Shown here: one piece after another, positions 1 to 7,809 of the stretch
Numbering within the stretch: position 1 is the first letter of the stretch
How the letters are laid out: every line of letters begins with the position of its first letter
Source of the DNA: UBA8337 sp965657665
GTDB taxonomy: Bacteria; Pseudomonadota; Alphaproteobacteria; RS24
Assembly (NCBI GenBank): GCA_965657665.1
Contig: CBFHPF010000008.1
Coordinates: 1 to 24,723 of the forward strand
Length of the DNA stretch: 24,723 nucleotides
Direction: 5' to 3'
Made by a program: the position numbers and the translations under genes
The notes under the pieces: generated by a model
What the model was told of the DNA's origin: nothing
Databases searched by the model: none
What the model saw: only the letters and a program-made list of their open reading frames with translations

Positions 1-60
1 GCTCCGGAAGCTGAAGCTGCTGATGATGCGGCTGACGAAGACAAGAAGGATGGCGAATAA
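1..60 (+). CDS. rplC: 50S ribosomal protein L3, 3' end only
   Basis: This is an open frame from the first base to TAA at 58-60. It encodes an acidic, alanine-rich tail that reads APEAEAADDAADEDKKDGE. The tail alone does not identify the protein. The assignment comes from its position directly before rplD in the S10 operon, where rplC always sits, and from the Ala/Glu-rich C-terminal extensions common in alphaproteobacterial L3. L3 binds 23S rRNA near the peptidyl transferase centre and helps start 50S assembly. The stop codon overlaps the rplD start by one base (TAATG), so the two are probably translationally coupled. Confidence 0.8.
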   Translation, partial: APEAEAADDAADEDKKDGE

Positions 61-680
61 TGAAAGCGGAAGTAACAACGCTTGAAGCGAAAGCCGGTGG
101 CGAAATCAATCTTGATGACGCTATCTTTGGCATTGAGCCGCGCGCTGATATTCTGCAGCGCATGGTCACTTATCAGCTTGCCAAACGTCAAGCCGGTACG
201 CACAAGACCAAGCCGCGTGGCGAGATTTCAGGCACATCGAAAAAATTCGGTCGCCAAAAAGGTGGTGGCGGTGCTCGTCACGGTAACCGTAAGTCAAACA
301 TCTTTATCGGTGGTGGTAAGGCGCATGGTCCGGTTGTCCGTTCGCATGCAACCGGCCTGCCGAAAAAGCTTCGCGCTTTGGCGTTGAAAATGGCGCTTTC
401 CAGCAAGCAAGCTGATGCTTCTTTGGTGGTTTTGGAAGATGCCAAGTCGAAAGACGGTAAAACGGCCGGTCTGAAAGCCCAATTGTCCAAGCTGGGTATT
501 GATAATGCTTTGATTATCGATGGCAGCGAAGTGGATACAAATTTTGCCCGTGCGGCCCACAACATTGCGCATGTTGATGTGTTGCCGGCGCAAGGCATTA
601 ATGTTTACGACATTTTGCGTCGCGACAAGCTGGTTTTGACCAAAGCCGCATTGTCGAGCCTTGAGGAGCGTTTCAAATGA
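60..680 (+). CDS. rplD: 50S ribosomal protein L4
   Basis: This 206-residue protein is full length for L4, an early assembly protein that binds 23S rRNA domain I and lines the peptide exit tunnel. The basic, glycine-rich tunnel loop is visible at about residues 58-91 (GTSKKFGRQKGGGGARHGNR and onward), followed by the conserved LPKKLRALALKMALSSK stretch. The ATG overlaps the rplC stop by one base, and an AAGGA lies about 9 bases upstream inside the rplC end. Its own stop overlaps the rplW start (ATGA). In E. coli L4 also represses the S10 operon. The leader needed for that would lie outside this window, so no claim is made here. Confidence 0.98.
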   Translation: MKAEVTTLEAKAGGEINLDDAIFGIEPRADILQRMVTYQLAKRQAGTHKTKPRGEISGTSKKFGRQKGGGGARHGNRKSNIFIGGGKAHGPVVRSHATGLPKKLRALALKMALSSKQADASLVVLEDAKSKDGKTAGLKAQLSKLGIDNALIIDGSEVDTNFARAAHNIAHVDVLPAQGINVYDILRRDKLVLTKAALSSLEERFK

Positions 681-970
681 GCCGCGAACAATATTATGAC
701 GTCATCCGCGCACCGGTAATCACTGAGAAATCAACAATTGCCGGCGAAAACAACCAGGTTGTTTTCAAAGTCGCCTTGGATGCCGATAAAAAAGTTATCA
801 AGGAAGCCGTTGAGGCGTTGTTCAATGTGAAGGTGAAAGCCGTCAACACATTGCGTCGCAAGGGTAAAACAAAGCGCTTTCGCGGTGTACCGGGCAAGCA
901 GAACGACATTAAAAAAGCGATCATTACGCTTGAAGACGGTCACGCAATTGACGTGACGACCGGTCTGTAA
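677..970 (+). CDS. rplW: 50S ribosomal protein L23
   Basis: This 97-residue L23 sits at the polypeptide exit site and is the docking point for trigger factor and SRP. The N-terminal RAPVITEKS motif is present, and Glu17 lines up with E. coli Glu18, the trigger factor contact. A basic loop (LRRKGKTKRFRG, about 59-70) enters the tunnel wall. The ATG overlaps the rplD stop by 4 bases (ATGA), which indicates coupled translation. rplB follows after 13 bases. Confidence 0.98.
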   Translation: MSREQYYDVIRAPVITEKSTIAGENNQVVFKVALDADKKVIKEAVEALFNVKVKAVNTLRRKGKTKRFRGVPGKQNDIKKAIITLEDGHAIDVTTGL

Positions 971-983
971 GGGGTAGGGCAAG

Positions 984-1820
984 ATGGCACTTAAGACATA
1001 TAAACCGACGACACCGGGCCAGCGTGGTCTGGTTCAGGTAGATCGCTCTGCTCTGCATAGCGGTAAGCCGGTTAAAAAGCTGACTGAAGGTCTGACCAAA
1101 AATGGCGGGCGCAACAATGCCGGGCGCATTACGGCGCGTCGTCGTGGTGGTGGTCACAAGCGTTCATATCGCATCATCGATTTCAAGCGTCGTAAGTTTG
1201 ACATGGAAGCGACGGTTGAGCGTCTGGAATATGATCCCAATCGCACAGCGTTTATCGCGCTTGTTACTTATACTGATGGTGAGCAGGCCTATATTTTGGC
1301 TCCGCAGCGTTTGGCTGCCGGTGACAAGGTTATCGCCGGTGAAGCAGTTGACGTGAAGCCGGGCAATGCCATGCCGCTTAAGTCAATTCCGATTGGTACG
1401 ATTATTCACAATATTGAGTTGAAGCCGGGTAAGGGCGGTCAGATTGCCCGTTCTGCCGGTACTTTCGCTCAATTGGTCGGTCGTGATGCCGGTTACGCGA
1501 TTGTGCGTCTGCAGTCAGGTGAGCAGCGTCTCATCCTTGGCACTTGCATGGCGACAGTTGGCGCGGTTTCAAATCCTGACCAGTCGAACATTAAATTGGC
1601 CAAAGCCGGCCGTAATCGCTGGCTTGGCAAGCGTCCGTCCGTGCGTGGTGTTGCCATGACCCCGGTCGATCACCCACATGGTGGTGGTGAAGGTAAAACA
1701 TCGGGTGGTCGTCATCCTGTTACGCCTTGGGGTAAGCCGACCAAAGGTCGCCGTACCCGCTCCAATAAAGCAACGGATAAATATATCCTGCGCAGCCGCC
1801 ACCTGAAGAAGAAACGTTAG
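984..1820 (+). CDS. rplB: 50S ribosomal protein L2
   Basis: This 278-residue protein is full length for L2, a primary 23S rRNA binder needed for subunit association and for peptidyl transferase centre assembly. The RNA-binding OB and SH3-like domains span about residues 60-200. The signature DHPHGGGEGK begins near residue 229 and holds the conserved His implicated in the active centre. The C-terminus is strongly basic (RSRHLKKKR). The start is preceded by GGGGTAGGG-type purine sequence. The gene lies in the usual S10 operon slot between rplW and rpsS. Confidence 0.99.
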   Translation: MALKTYKPTTPGQRGLVQVDRSALHSGKPVKKLTEGLTKNGGRNNAGRITARRRGGGHKRSYRIIDFKRRKFDMEATVERLEYDPNRTAFIALVTYTDGEQAYILAPQRLAAGDKVIAGEAVDVKPGNAMPLKSIPIGTIIHNIELKPGKGGQIARSAGTFAQLVGRDAGYAIVRLQSGEQRLILGTCMATVGAVSNPDQSNIKLAKAGRNRWLGKRPSVRGVAMTPVDHPHGGGEGKTSGGRHPVTPWGKPTKGRRTRSNKATDKYILRSRHLKKKR

Positions 1821-1833
1821 GAGTTATCTGGCG

Positions 1834-2115
1834 ATGACACGTTCTGTTTGGAAAGGTCCCTTTGTTGACGGCTATCTGCTGAAGAAAGCGGAAGCTGTGC
1901 GCGAGAGCGGACGCACCAATGAAGTCATTAAAATCTGGAGCCGTCGTTCGACGATCCTGCCGCAGTTTGTCGGTCTGACTTTTGGTGTTCACAACGGTCA
2001 AAAGCATATTCCGGTATCGGTTACGGAAGACATGGTAGGGCATAAATTCGGTGAATTTGCACCGTCGCGCACCTATTACGGTCACACCGCCGACAAAAAG
2101 GCGAAGAGAGGTTAA
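1834..2115 (+). CDS. rpsS: 30S ribosomal protein S19
   Basis: This 93-residue S19 is a 30S head protein that pairs with S13 near the A site. It begins MTRSVWKGPFVDGYLLKKAE, which is diagnostic. Further family features are IKIWSRRSTILPQFVGLTF in the middle and KFGEFAPSRTYYGH near the C-terminus. GGAG lies upstream at 1820-1823. Only 3 bases separate its stop from the rplV start, so the two are likely coupled. Confidence 0.99.
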   Translation: MTRSVWKGPFVDGYLLKKAEAVRESGRTNEVIKIWSRRSTILPQFVGLTFGVHNGQKHIPVSVTEDMVGHKFGEFAPSRTYYGHTADKKAKRG

Positions 2116-2118
2116 CCC

Positions 2119-2499
2119 ATGGGTAAAGCATCACTTAAACGTCAGCTGCCCGATAATGAGGCGAAAGCGGTCGGTCGGAATATCCGCACCAGCCCGCAAA
2201 AGCTCAATCTGGTTGCCCAGCTTATTCGCGGTAAAAAAGCCGAGCAGGCTTTGAACGATTTGACCTTCTCGCGTCGTCGTGTCGCCGGTGAAGTCAAGAA
2301 GGTTCTGGAAAGCGCCATCGCCAATGCTGAAAACAACCATAATCTGGACGTTGACAGTCTGGTCGTTGCCGAAGCTTATGTCGGCAAAAACCTGGTCATG
2401 AAACGCTTCCGCGCCCGCGCCAAAGGCCGTGCGGCTCGTATTTTGAAGCCGTTCAGCCAAGTCACCATTGTGGTGCGCGAAGTTGAGGAGAAAGCATAA
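2119..2499 (+). CDS. rplV: 50S ribosomal protein L22
   Basis: This 126-residue L22 contacts all 23S rRNA domains. Its long beta hairpin (about residues 80-105, VGKNLVMKRFRARAKGRAAR) reaches the tunnel constriction, the region where macrolide-resistance changes map in other bacteria. The N-terminal RNIRTSPQKLNLVAQLIRGK motif is typical. The TAA at 2497-2499 overlaps the rpsC ATG by one base (TAATG). Confidence 0.99.
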   Translation: MGKASLKRQLPDNEAKAVGRNIRTSPQKLNLVAQLIRGKKAEQALNDLTFSRRRVAGEVKKVLESAIANAENNHNLDVDSLVVAEAYVGKNLVMKRFRARAKGRAARILKPFSQVTIVVREVEEKA

Positions 2500-3209
2500 T
2501 GGGACAGAAGGTCAATCCGATTGGTATGCGCCTCGGCGTTAACCGCACATGGGAAAGCCGCTGGTATGCAAGCAAAGGCGAATATGCCGACCTGCTGCAT
2601 GAGGATTTGAAAATCCGCACCATGCTGTTCAAAGAATTGCGTCAGGCTAGCCTGTCTCGCGTTGTCATTGAGCGCCCGCATAAAAAATGCCGTGTGACCA
2701 TTCACTCGGCGCGTCCCGGTGTCATCATCGGTAAAAAAGGCGCTGACATTGAAAAGCTGAAACAGCGCATCGGTAAAATGACCGATAGCGAAGTCATGCT
2801 GAACATTGTTGAAGTGCGTAAGCCTGAAGTCGATGCACAGCTGGTGGCCGAAAGTGTTGCCCAGCAGCTTGAGCGTCGTGTCGGTTTCCGCCGTGCCATG
2901 AAGCGTGCTGTTCAGTCAGCCATGCGTCTGGGTGCCGGTGGTATTCGTATCAATTGCGCCGGTCGTTTGGGTGGTGCTGAGATTGCTCGTACCGAATGGT
3001 ATCGCGAAGGTCGTGTGCCGCTGCACACATTGCGCGCCGATATTGATTATGGCGTAGCCGAAGCGATGACTGCATATGGTATTTGCGGTGTCAAAATCTG
3101 GATTTTCAAAGGCGAGATTATGGAGCACGACCCGATGGCGCGTGACCGTCGCCAAGAGCAAGGTGGCGGCGATAATGGTCGCCCGCAACGCCAAGGGGCA
3201 GGGAACTAA
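2499..3209 (+). CDS. rpsC: 30S ribosomal protein S3
   Basis: This 236-residue S3 lines the mRNA entry channel with S4 and S5. It begins MGQKVNPIGMRLGVNRTWES. A type II KH domain with GVIIGKKGADIEKLK (about residues 73-87) is followed by the C-terminal domain containing GAGGIRINCAGRLGGAEIAR. A short Gln/Gly/Arg-rich tail (RRQEQGGGDNGRPQRQGAGN) ends the protein, which is common in alphaproteobacterial S3. The start overlaps the rplV stop by one base and rplP begins 3 bases after its stop. Confidence 0.99.
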   Translation: MGQKVNPIGMRLGVNRTWESRWYASKGEYADLLHEDLKIRTMLFKELRQASLSRVVIERPHKKCRVTIHSARPGVIIGKKGADIEKLKQRIGKMTDSEVMLNIVEVRKPEVDAQLVAESVAQQLERRVGFRRAMKRAVQSAMRLGAGGIRINCAGRLGGAEIARTEWYREGRVPLHTLRADIDYGVAEAMTAYGICGVKIWIFKGEIMEHDPMARDRRQEQGGGDNGRPQRQGAGN

Positions 3210-3212
3210 ACC

Positions 3213-3632
3213 ATGTTGCAACCGAAACGTACCAAATTCCGCAAAGCGCATAAGGGCCGTATTCACGGTAATGCCAAAGGCGGTACAACGCTGACTTTCG
3301 GCTCATTCGGCCTGAAAGCAACCTCACCGGAGCGTGTTACAGCGCGTCAGATTGAGGCAGCGCGTCGTGTTATCACCCGTCACATGAAACGTGCCGGTCG
3401 TGTATGGATCCGTATTTTTCCGGATGTGCCGGTCTCCAAAAAGCCGACTGAAGTTCGGATGGGTAAAGGTAAAGGTTCGCCGGAATATTGGGCGTGCCGT
3501 GTGAAGCCGGGCCGCATCATGTTTGAGGTCGACGGTGTTCCCGCCGATGTTGCTCATGAAGCTCTGAAATTGGCGGCTGCCAAATTGCCGGTATCGACAC
3601 GCATTGTGTCGCGTCCGGGTGAAGGTCAATAG
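3213..3632 (+). CDS. rplP: 50S ribosomal protein L16
   Basis: This 139-residue L16 helps position A-site tRNA and is one of the last proteins added to the 50S subunit. The N-terminus MLQPKRTKFRKAHKGR and the motif RIFPDVPVSKKPTEVRMGKG (about 64-84) are diagnostic. The latter surrounds the arginine that is hydroxylated in some bacteria. Three bases separate it from rpsC, in keeping with the tight S10 operon. Confidence 0.99.
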   Translation: MLQPKRTKFRKAHKGRIHGNAKGGTTLTFGSFGLKATSPERVTARQIEAARRVITRHMKRAGRVWIRIFPDVPVSKKPTEVRMGKGKGSPEYWACRVKPGRIMFEVDGVPADVAHEALKLAAAKLPVSTRIVSRPGEGQ

Positions 3633-3640
3633 GTGCTGAT

Positions 3641-3841
3641 ATGAAAATGTCTGAAGTAAAAGATATGACAGCCGATCAACTTGCCGATGAAGTCGTTAAG
3701 TTGAAAAAGGAACAGCTCAATCTGCGCTTTCAACAGGCTTCCGGTCAGTTGGAAAACGCGTCTCGCATTCGTGAAGTGCGTCGCACTATTGCGCGGTTGA
3801 AAACAGCACAAAACGCGCAAAGCGCCGAAGCAGCGGAGTAA
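3641..3841 (+). CDS. rpmC: 50S ribosomal protein L29
   Basis: This 66-residue L29 is a helical protein near the tunnel exit beside L23. Recognisable parts are the N-terminal LADEVVKLKKEQLNLRFQQ helix and the conserved NASRIREVRRTIARLKT helix. A short Ala/Glu-rich tail (AQSAEAAE) ends the protein. Its position between rplP and rpsQ is canonical. Confidence 0.98.
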   Translation: MKMSEVKDMTADQLADEVVKLKKEQLNLRFQQASGQLENASRIREVRRTIARLKTAQNAQSAEAAE

Positions 3842-3850
3842 GGGAAGACT

Positions 3851-4090
3851 ATGCCAAAACGTATTCTGCAAGGCACAGTGGTTAGCGATAAGGGCGACAA
3901 GACAATTGTCGTCAACGTCGAGCGCCGCTTTACCGACCCGGTCATGAAAAAGACGGTTCGGAAGTCCAAGCGCTACCACGCGCATGATGAGAACAATTCG
4001 GTGAAGGTTGGCGACACGGTTGAAATTCGTGAATGCCGTCCAATGTCGAAATTGAAAAGCTGGGAAGTTATTTCCGGCGCCGGTGAATAA
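3851..4090 (+). CDS. rpsQ: 30S ribosomal protein S17
   Basis: This 79-residue S17 is an OB-fold protein that binds 16S rRNA early in 30S assembly. It begins MPKRILQGTVVSDKGDKTIVV and carries the family motif RKSKRYHAHDENNSVKVGDTVEIREC (about residues 37-62), with RPMSKLKSWEV closing the fold. An AGGGAAG purine stretch precedes the ATG. It is the last gene of the S10 block, and rplN follows after 11 bases with no terminator between them. Confidence 0.99.
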   Translation: MPKRILQGTVVSDKGDKTIVVNVERRFTDPVMKKTVRKSKRYHAHDENNSVKVGDTVEIRECRPMSKLKSWEVISGAGE

Positions 4091-4101
4091 GGAGTCACGT
4101 T

Positions 4102-4470
4102 ATGATTCAGATGCAAACCAATCTGGATGTTGCCGATAATAGCGGCGCACGCCGGGTGCAGTGCATCAAGGTTCTTGGCGGGTCCAAACGGAAAACCGCT
4201 TCAGTCGGTGACACTATTGTTGTGTCAGTGAAGGAAGCCATTCCGCGCGGTCGTGTGAAGAAGGGTGATGTAATGCGCGCCGTTATCGTGCGCACGGCGA
4301 AAGAAATTCGCCGTCAGGATGGCAGTATCATCCGCTTTGATCGCAATGCTGCGGTTCTGGTCAATACAGCAGGTGAGCCGATTGGCACACGTATTTTTGG
4401 CCCGGTGACCCGTGAGCTGCGCTCAAGCAATCACATGAAAATTGTCTCGCTGGCACCGGAGGTGTTGTAA
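4102..4470 (+). CDS. rplN: 50S ribosomal protein L14
   Basis: This 122-residue L14 forms an intersubunit bridge with 16S rRNA and, by family knowledge, is the binding site for the silencing factor RsfS. It begins MIQMQTNLDVADNSGARRVQ and contains RGDV-like and RFDRNAAVLVN motifs. The start is preceded by AAGGAG. It is the first gene of the spc block. Its TAA overlaps the rplX ATG by one base. Confidence 0.99.
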   Translation: MIQMQTNLDVADNSGARRVQCIKVLGGSKRKTASVGDTIVVSVKEAIPRGRVKKGDVMRAVIVRTAKEIRRQDGSIIRFDRNAAVLVNTAGEPIGTRIFGPVTRELRSSNHMKIVSLAPEVL

Positions 4471-4793
4471 TGGCGATTAAGCTTAAAATCAAAAAAGGCG
4501 ACAAGGTGGTTGTGACCACTGGCCGCGATAAGGGTAAATCCGGCGAAGTGCTGGCTGTTTTCCCGAGCGAAAACCGCGCATTGGTGCAGGGTGTGAGCAT
4601 GGTGAAGCGTCACCAGAAGCAGACCCCGCAAAACCAAGGCGGTATCATTAATCGCGAGAGCAAAATTCATCTGTCCAATCTGGCAGTCGCTGACCCGAAA
4701 GACGGTTCACCGACCCGTGTTGGCTTTAAAATCAATGACGATGGCAGCAAACAGCGCATTGCAAAACGTTCAGGAGAAGTAATCGATGGCTGA
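4470..4793 (+). CDS. rplX: 50S ribosomal protein L24
   Basis: This 107-residue L24 is an assembly initiator that binds the 5' end of 23S rRNA. A KOW motif is seen at about residues 6-33 (KIKKGDKVVVTTGRDKGKSG). Conserved sequence follows in VSMVKRHQKQTPQNQGGI and NLAVADPKDGSPTRVGFK. Its last 8 bases (ATGGCTGA, 4786-4793) are shared with the rplE start. Confidence 0.98.
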   Translation: MAIKLKIKKGDKVVVTTGRDKGKSGEVLAVFPSENRALVQGVSMVKRHQKQTPQNQGGIINRESKIHLSNLAVADPKDGSPTRVGFKINDDGSKQRIAKRSGEVIDG

Positions 4794-5343
4794 TACAGCT
4801 TATGTACCGCGCCTGAAGACGCATTATCAGGACGTTATTCGTGGCGCTTTAATCGAGCAATTCGAGTTGAAAAACCCGATGCAAGTGCCTGCTTTGGAAA
4901 AAGTCGTGCTCAATATGGGCGTCGGCGAAACCACGCAGGACACAAAGAAAATCAATTCTGCTTTTGAAGACATGCAGGCGATTGCCGGTCAAAAACCGGT
5001 TATTACCCGCGCCCGTAATTCAATTGCCGGTTTTAAAGTGCGCGAGCAAATGCCGCTCGGTGTGAAGGTTACGCTTCGCGGTGCGCGCATGTATGAATTC
5101 ATCGACCGTTTGGTCACTGTGGCTCTGCCGCGCGTGCGTGACTTCCGTGGTCTGAATGCAAATAGCTTCGACGGCAATGGCAATTTCGCCATGGGCCTGA
5201 AAGAGCACATTGTGTTTCCGGAAATCAATTATGACAAAGTCGACACAATTTGGGGTATGGACATTATCGTGACCACCACCACCAGAGATGACGACCAGGC
5301 ACGCGAATTGCTGCGGGCCTTCAACTTTCCGTTCAACGATTAG
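4786..5343 (+). CDS. rplE: 50S ribosomal protein L5
   Basis: This 185-residue L5 binds 5S rRNA in the central protuberance and touches S13 across the subunit interface. Family features in order are NPMQVPALEKVVLNMGVGE (about 30-48), the KPVITRARNSIAGFKVREQ loop and NYDKVDTIWGMDIIVTTT near the C-terminus. The ATG lies within the rplX 3' end, 8 bases before its stop ends, preceded by CAGGAG. Translational coupling to rplX is likely. Confidence 0.99.
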   Translation: MADTAYVPRLKTHYQDVIRGALIEQFELKNPMQVPALEKVVLNMGVGETTQDTKKINSAFEDMQAIAGQKPVITRARNSIAGFKVREQMPLGVKVTLRGARMYEFIDRLVTVALPRVRDFRGLNANSFDGNGNFAMGLKEHIVFPEINYDKVDTIWGMDIIVTTTTRDDDQARELLRAFNFPFND

Positions 5344-5359
5344 AGCGGGGGAGAGAGAT

Positions 5360-5665
5360 ATGGCGAAGAAAAGTATGATTGCGCGCAACGAAAAGCGCAA
5401 GAAACTGGTCGATAAATATGCAGCCAAGCGCGCTGCACTGATGGCAATTGCAAAAGACAGCTCGCTGTCAAATGAAGAGCGTTTTAAAGCGCGTTTGAAA
5501 TTGTCAGAACTGCCGCGCAATTCGGCTAAAGACCGTGTCCGCAATCGTTGCGGTGTTACCGGTCGTCCGCGCGGTTATTACCGCAAACTCAACATGTCGC
5601 GGATCGCGCTTCGTGAACTGTCCTCCAAAGGGCTGGTTCCGGGCATGGTCAAGTCAAGCTGGTAA
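5360..5665 (+). CDS. rpsN: 30S ribosomal protein S14
   Basis: The start is placed at ATG 5360, giving 101 residues that begin MAKKSMIARNEKRKKLVDKY. The frame is open further upstream, but that part overlaps rplE and matches no S14, and GGGGAGAGAG lies just before 5360. This is the long, zinc-free form: the C-terminal NRCGVTGRPRGYYRK keeps one Cys instead of the paired CxxC motifs of short S14. S14 is a 30S head protein next to S3 and S10. Confidence 0.97.
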   Translation: MAKKSMIARNEKRKKLVDKYAAKRAALMAIAKDSSLSNEERFKARLKLSELPRNSAKDRVRNRCGVTGRPRGYYRKLNMSRIALRELSSKGLVPGMVKSSW

Positions 5666-5677
5666 GGAGGGATAACG

Positions 5678-6070
5678 ATGAACGATCCTCTCGGTGATAT
5701 GCTGACCCGTATCCGCAATGCGCAAATGCGGGGTAAAACCACAGTCATCAGTCCGGCGTCCAAACTGCGTTGCTGGGTTCTCGATGTGCTGCAAGATGAA
5801 GGTTACATTCGCGGTTACTCACAAAGCGATATGGGTAATGGCACGAGTGAACTGAATATCGAGCTGAAATATTATGAGGGCCAGCCGGTCATTCAAGAAA
5901 TTCAGCGCGTTTCCAAGCCGGGCCGTCGTGTTTATTCGTCGGTCAAAACCATGCCGGTTGTTCGCAACGGTCTGGGCATTTCCATCATCTCAACCCCTAA
6001 GGGTGTGATGTCGGATAATGCGGCACGTGAAAATAATGTTGGTGGTGAGGTTCTGTGCCGCGTCTTCTAA
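5678..6070 (+). CDS. rpsH: 30S ribosomal protein S8
   Basis: This 130-residue S8 binds 16S rRNA helix 21. It begins with the family sequence NDPLGDMLTRIRNAQMRGK and ends GLGISIISTPKGVMSDNAAR followed by GGEVLCRVF, the RNA-binding C-terminal half. An AAGGAGGGAT ribosome binding site, unusually close to consensus, lies upstream at 5665-5674. In E. coli S8 represses the spc operon. Whether that occurs here cannot be seen from the sequence. Confidence 0.99.
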   Translation: MNDPLGDMLTRIRNAQMRGKTTVISPASKLRCWVLDVLQDEGYIRGYSQSDMGNGTSELNIELKYYEGQPVIQEIQRVSKPGRRVYSSVKTMPVVRNGLGISIISTPKGVMSDNAARENNVGGEVLCRVF

Positions 6071-6094
6071 GGCGGGTTCGGAAAGGATAAAAAA

Positions 6095-6628
6095 ATGTCT
6101 CGTATTGGCAAAAAACCGGTGACTATTCCGCAAGGCGTTGAAGTAACGCTGAACGGTCAAAATGTTGCCGCCAAAGGCCCGAAGGGCGAACTGGCCGTTA
6201 TTCTGTCAGATAATGTGACCGTCGCACAAGGCGATGATGGCGTCACAGTGGCACCGGCTGATAAATCACAAACGGCACGAAGCTTTTGGGGTTTGAGCCG
6301 CTCTTTGGTTGAAAATATTGTGGTCGGCGTGTCTGACGGCTTCAGTCGCAAGTTGGAACTGCAAGGTGTGGGTTATCGCGCACAAGTGCAGGGCACAACC
6401 TTGAAGCTGTCTCTCGGCTTCAGCCACGATATTGATTATCCGGTGCCGGAAGGCATTAAAATTGAGTGCCCGTCGCAAACCGAAATTATTGTTTCGGGTA
6501 TCGATAAGCAAAAAGTCGGTCAAGTGGCTGCGGAAATTCGCAGCTATCGCTCTCCTGAGCCATATAAAGGCAAGGGTGTGCGGTATGAAGGCGAATATGT
6601 CTTCCGCAAAGAAGGCAAGAAGAAGTAG
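6095..6628 (+). CDS. rplF: 50S ribosomal protein L6
   Basis: This 177-residue L6 lies near the factor-binding centre of the 50S subunit. It begins MSRIGKKPVTIPQGVEV and contains the two duplicated alpha/beta domains. The C-terminal signature RSYRSPEPYKGKGVRYEGE is at about 149-167. AAAGGATAAAAAA precedes the ATG. rplR begins 9 bases after its stop. Confidence 0.99.
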   Translation: MSRIGKKPVTIPQGVEVTLNGQNVAAKGPKGELAVILSDNVTVAQGDDGVTVAPADKSQTARSFWGLSRSLVENIVVGVSDGFSRKLELQGVGYRAQVQGTTLKLSLGFSHDIDYPVPEGIKIECPSQTEIIVSGIDKQKVGQVAAEIRSYRSPEPYKGKGVRYEGEYVFRKEGKKK

Positions 6629-6637
6629 GGGTCCGTC

Positions 6638-6994
6638 ATGGGTATCAAAATGTCATCAGACGAACGTCGCAAGCAGCGTGTACGCCGCCAGCTTCGTAAA
6701 GTGGCCAATGGTCGTCCGCGCCTTTCTGTGTATCGCTCTGCGAAGCACATTTACGCTCAAATCATCGATGATGAAGCGGGTCGTACGCTGGCAGCTGCTT
6801 CGACCAAAGACAAAGATTTTTCCGGCAAAAGCGGCGGCAATGTTGATGCTGCAAGCGTTATCGGTAAACAAATTGCCGAGCGGGCAAAAAAGGCCGGTGT
6901 TGAAACCGTTGTCTTCGACCGCGGCGGTTATATCTATCATGGGCGCGTTAAGGCACTTGCCGAAGCAGCTCGCGAAGCCGGCTTGAGCTTCTAA
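6638..6994 (+). CDS. rplR: 50S ribosomal protein L18
   Basis: This 118-residue L18 binds 5S rRNA with L5. The basic N-terminus (ERRKQRVRRQLRK) is followed by RPRLSVYRSAKHIYAQIIDD (about 26-45). The C-terminal VFDRGGYIYHGRVKALAEAAREAGL is diagnostic. The gene sits in its standard spc position, with rpsE 22 bases downstream. Confidence 0.99.
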   Translation: MGIKMSSDERRKQRVRRQLRKVANGRPRLSVYRSAKHIYAQIIDDEAGRTLAAASTKDKDFSGKSGGNVDAASVIGKQIAERAKKAGVETVVFDRGGYIYHGRVKALAEAAREAGLSF

Positions 6995-7016
6995 GCCGGA
7001 TAAGAGGAGAAAAAGC

Positions 7017-7592
7017 GTGGCAAGAAACGATAATAGAGATAACCGCGACGAGCGCGACAGCGAGTTTGTCGACCGTCTGGTTCACATCAACCGCGTTGCA
7101 AAAGTGGTAAAGGGCGGTCGCCGTTTCGGTTTTGCAGCTCTGGTTGTTATTGGTGACCAGCGTGGTCGTGTCGGTTTCGGCAATGGTAAGGCCCGTGAGG
7201 TGCCCGAAGCCATTCGTAAGGCAACTGAAGACGCCAAGCGTCACATGATCCGTGTGCCGCTGCGCGAAGGCCGTACATTGCACCACGATATCGCCGGTCG
7301 CCATGGCGCCGGTAAGGTTGAGCTTCGTGCAGCACCTCCCGGAACCGGTATTATTGCCGGCGGTCCGATGCGTGCCGTGTTTGAAGTATTGGGCATGCAG
7401 GATGTGGTTGCCAAGTCAATTGGTTCGTCAAACCCGTACAACATGATTCACGCGACTTTCGACGCTTTGCGTAAGCAAGGCAGCCCGCGTTCAGTTGCGG
7501 CCCGTCGTGGTAAGAAAGTCAGTGATTTGATTACCCGTCGTCGCGACGAAGCTGCGGCTGATGCCGAAGCTGACGCTGAAGCGGCCAACTAG
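7017..7592 (+). CDS. rpsE: 30S ribosomal protein S5
   Basis: This 191-residue S5 starts at GTG 7017 (MARNDNRDNRDERDSEF), preceded by AGAGGAGAAAAA. S5 shapes mRNA entry and decoding accuracy. The double-stranded RNA-binding-like N domain includes VKGGRRFGFAALVVIGDQRG, the region where ram and spectinomycin-resistance mutations map in E. coli. The C domain includes GTGIIAGGPMRAVFE and GSSNPYNMIHATFDAL. It ends in an acidic Ala/Asp/Glu tail at about residues 177-191 (DEAAADAEADAEAAN), longer than in E. coli. Confidence 0.98.
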   Translation: MARNDNRDNRDERDSEFVDRLVHINRVAKVVKGGRRFGFAALVVIGDQRGRVGFGNGKAREVPEAIRKATEDAKRHMIRVPLREGRTLHHDIAGRHGAGKVELRAAPPGTGIIAGGPMRAVFEVLGMQDVVAKSIGSSNPYNMIHATFDALRKQGSPRSVAARRGKKVSDLITRRRDEAAADAEADAEAAN

Positions 7593-7603
7593 GAGAGACG
7601 ATT

Positions 7604-7792
7604 ATGGCGAAAGCAAAAACCGTTATTGTCGAACAAACAGGCAGCCCAATTGGTCGCCCGCAAGACCAACGCGCCACGCTTATCGGTCTCGGGCTGAACA
7701 AGCGCGGCCGCCGTCGTGAGTTGGAAGACACACCTGCCGTTCGCGGCATGATTGAAAAAGTCGCGCATTTGGTGCGCGTCGTCGACGCCTAA
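7604..7792 (+). CDS. rpmD: 50S ribosomal protein L30
   Basis: This 62-residue L30 is a small 50S protein. It contains the family pattern VEQTGSPIGRPQDQRATLIGLGLNKRG followed by a short C-terminal strand (GMIEKVAHLVRVVDA). An AGGAGAGAC site precedes the ATG. Its place between rpsE and rplO supports the call. Confidence 0.97.
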   Translation: MAKAKTVIVEQTGSPIGRPQDQRATLIGLGLNKRGRRRELEDTPAVRGMIEKVAHLVRVVDA

Positions 7793-7809
7793 GGCGCTGG
7801 AGACTGGTT

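Noticed and set aside
4786..4793. The same octamer ATGGCTGA forms both the rplX/rplE and the methyltransferase/endonuclease overlaps
   Set aside because: An ATG followed by an alanine codon and an out-of-frame TGA gives this by chance. The two loci have no other similarity.
5020..5544. Long open frame on the - strand across rplE and rpsN
   Set aside because: It lies opposite two certain ribosomal genes, its product matches no family, and it has no ribosome binding site. It is an antisense shadow, as are similar frames opposite secY (8445-9041) and pccA (17710-18138).
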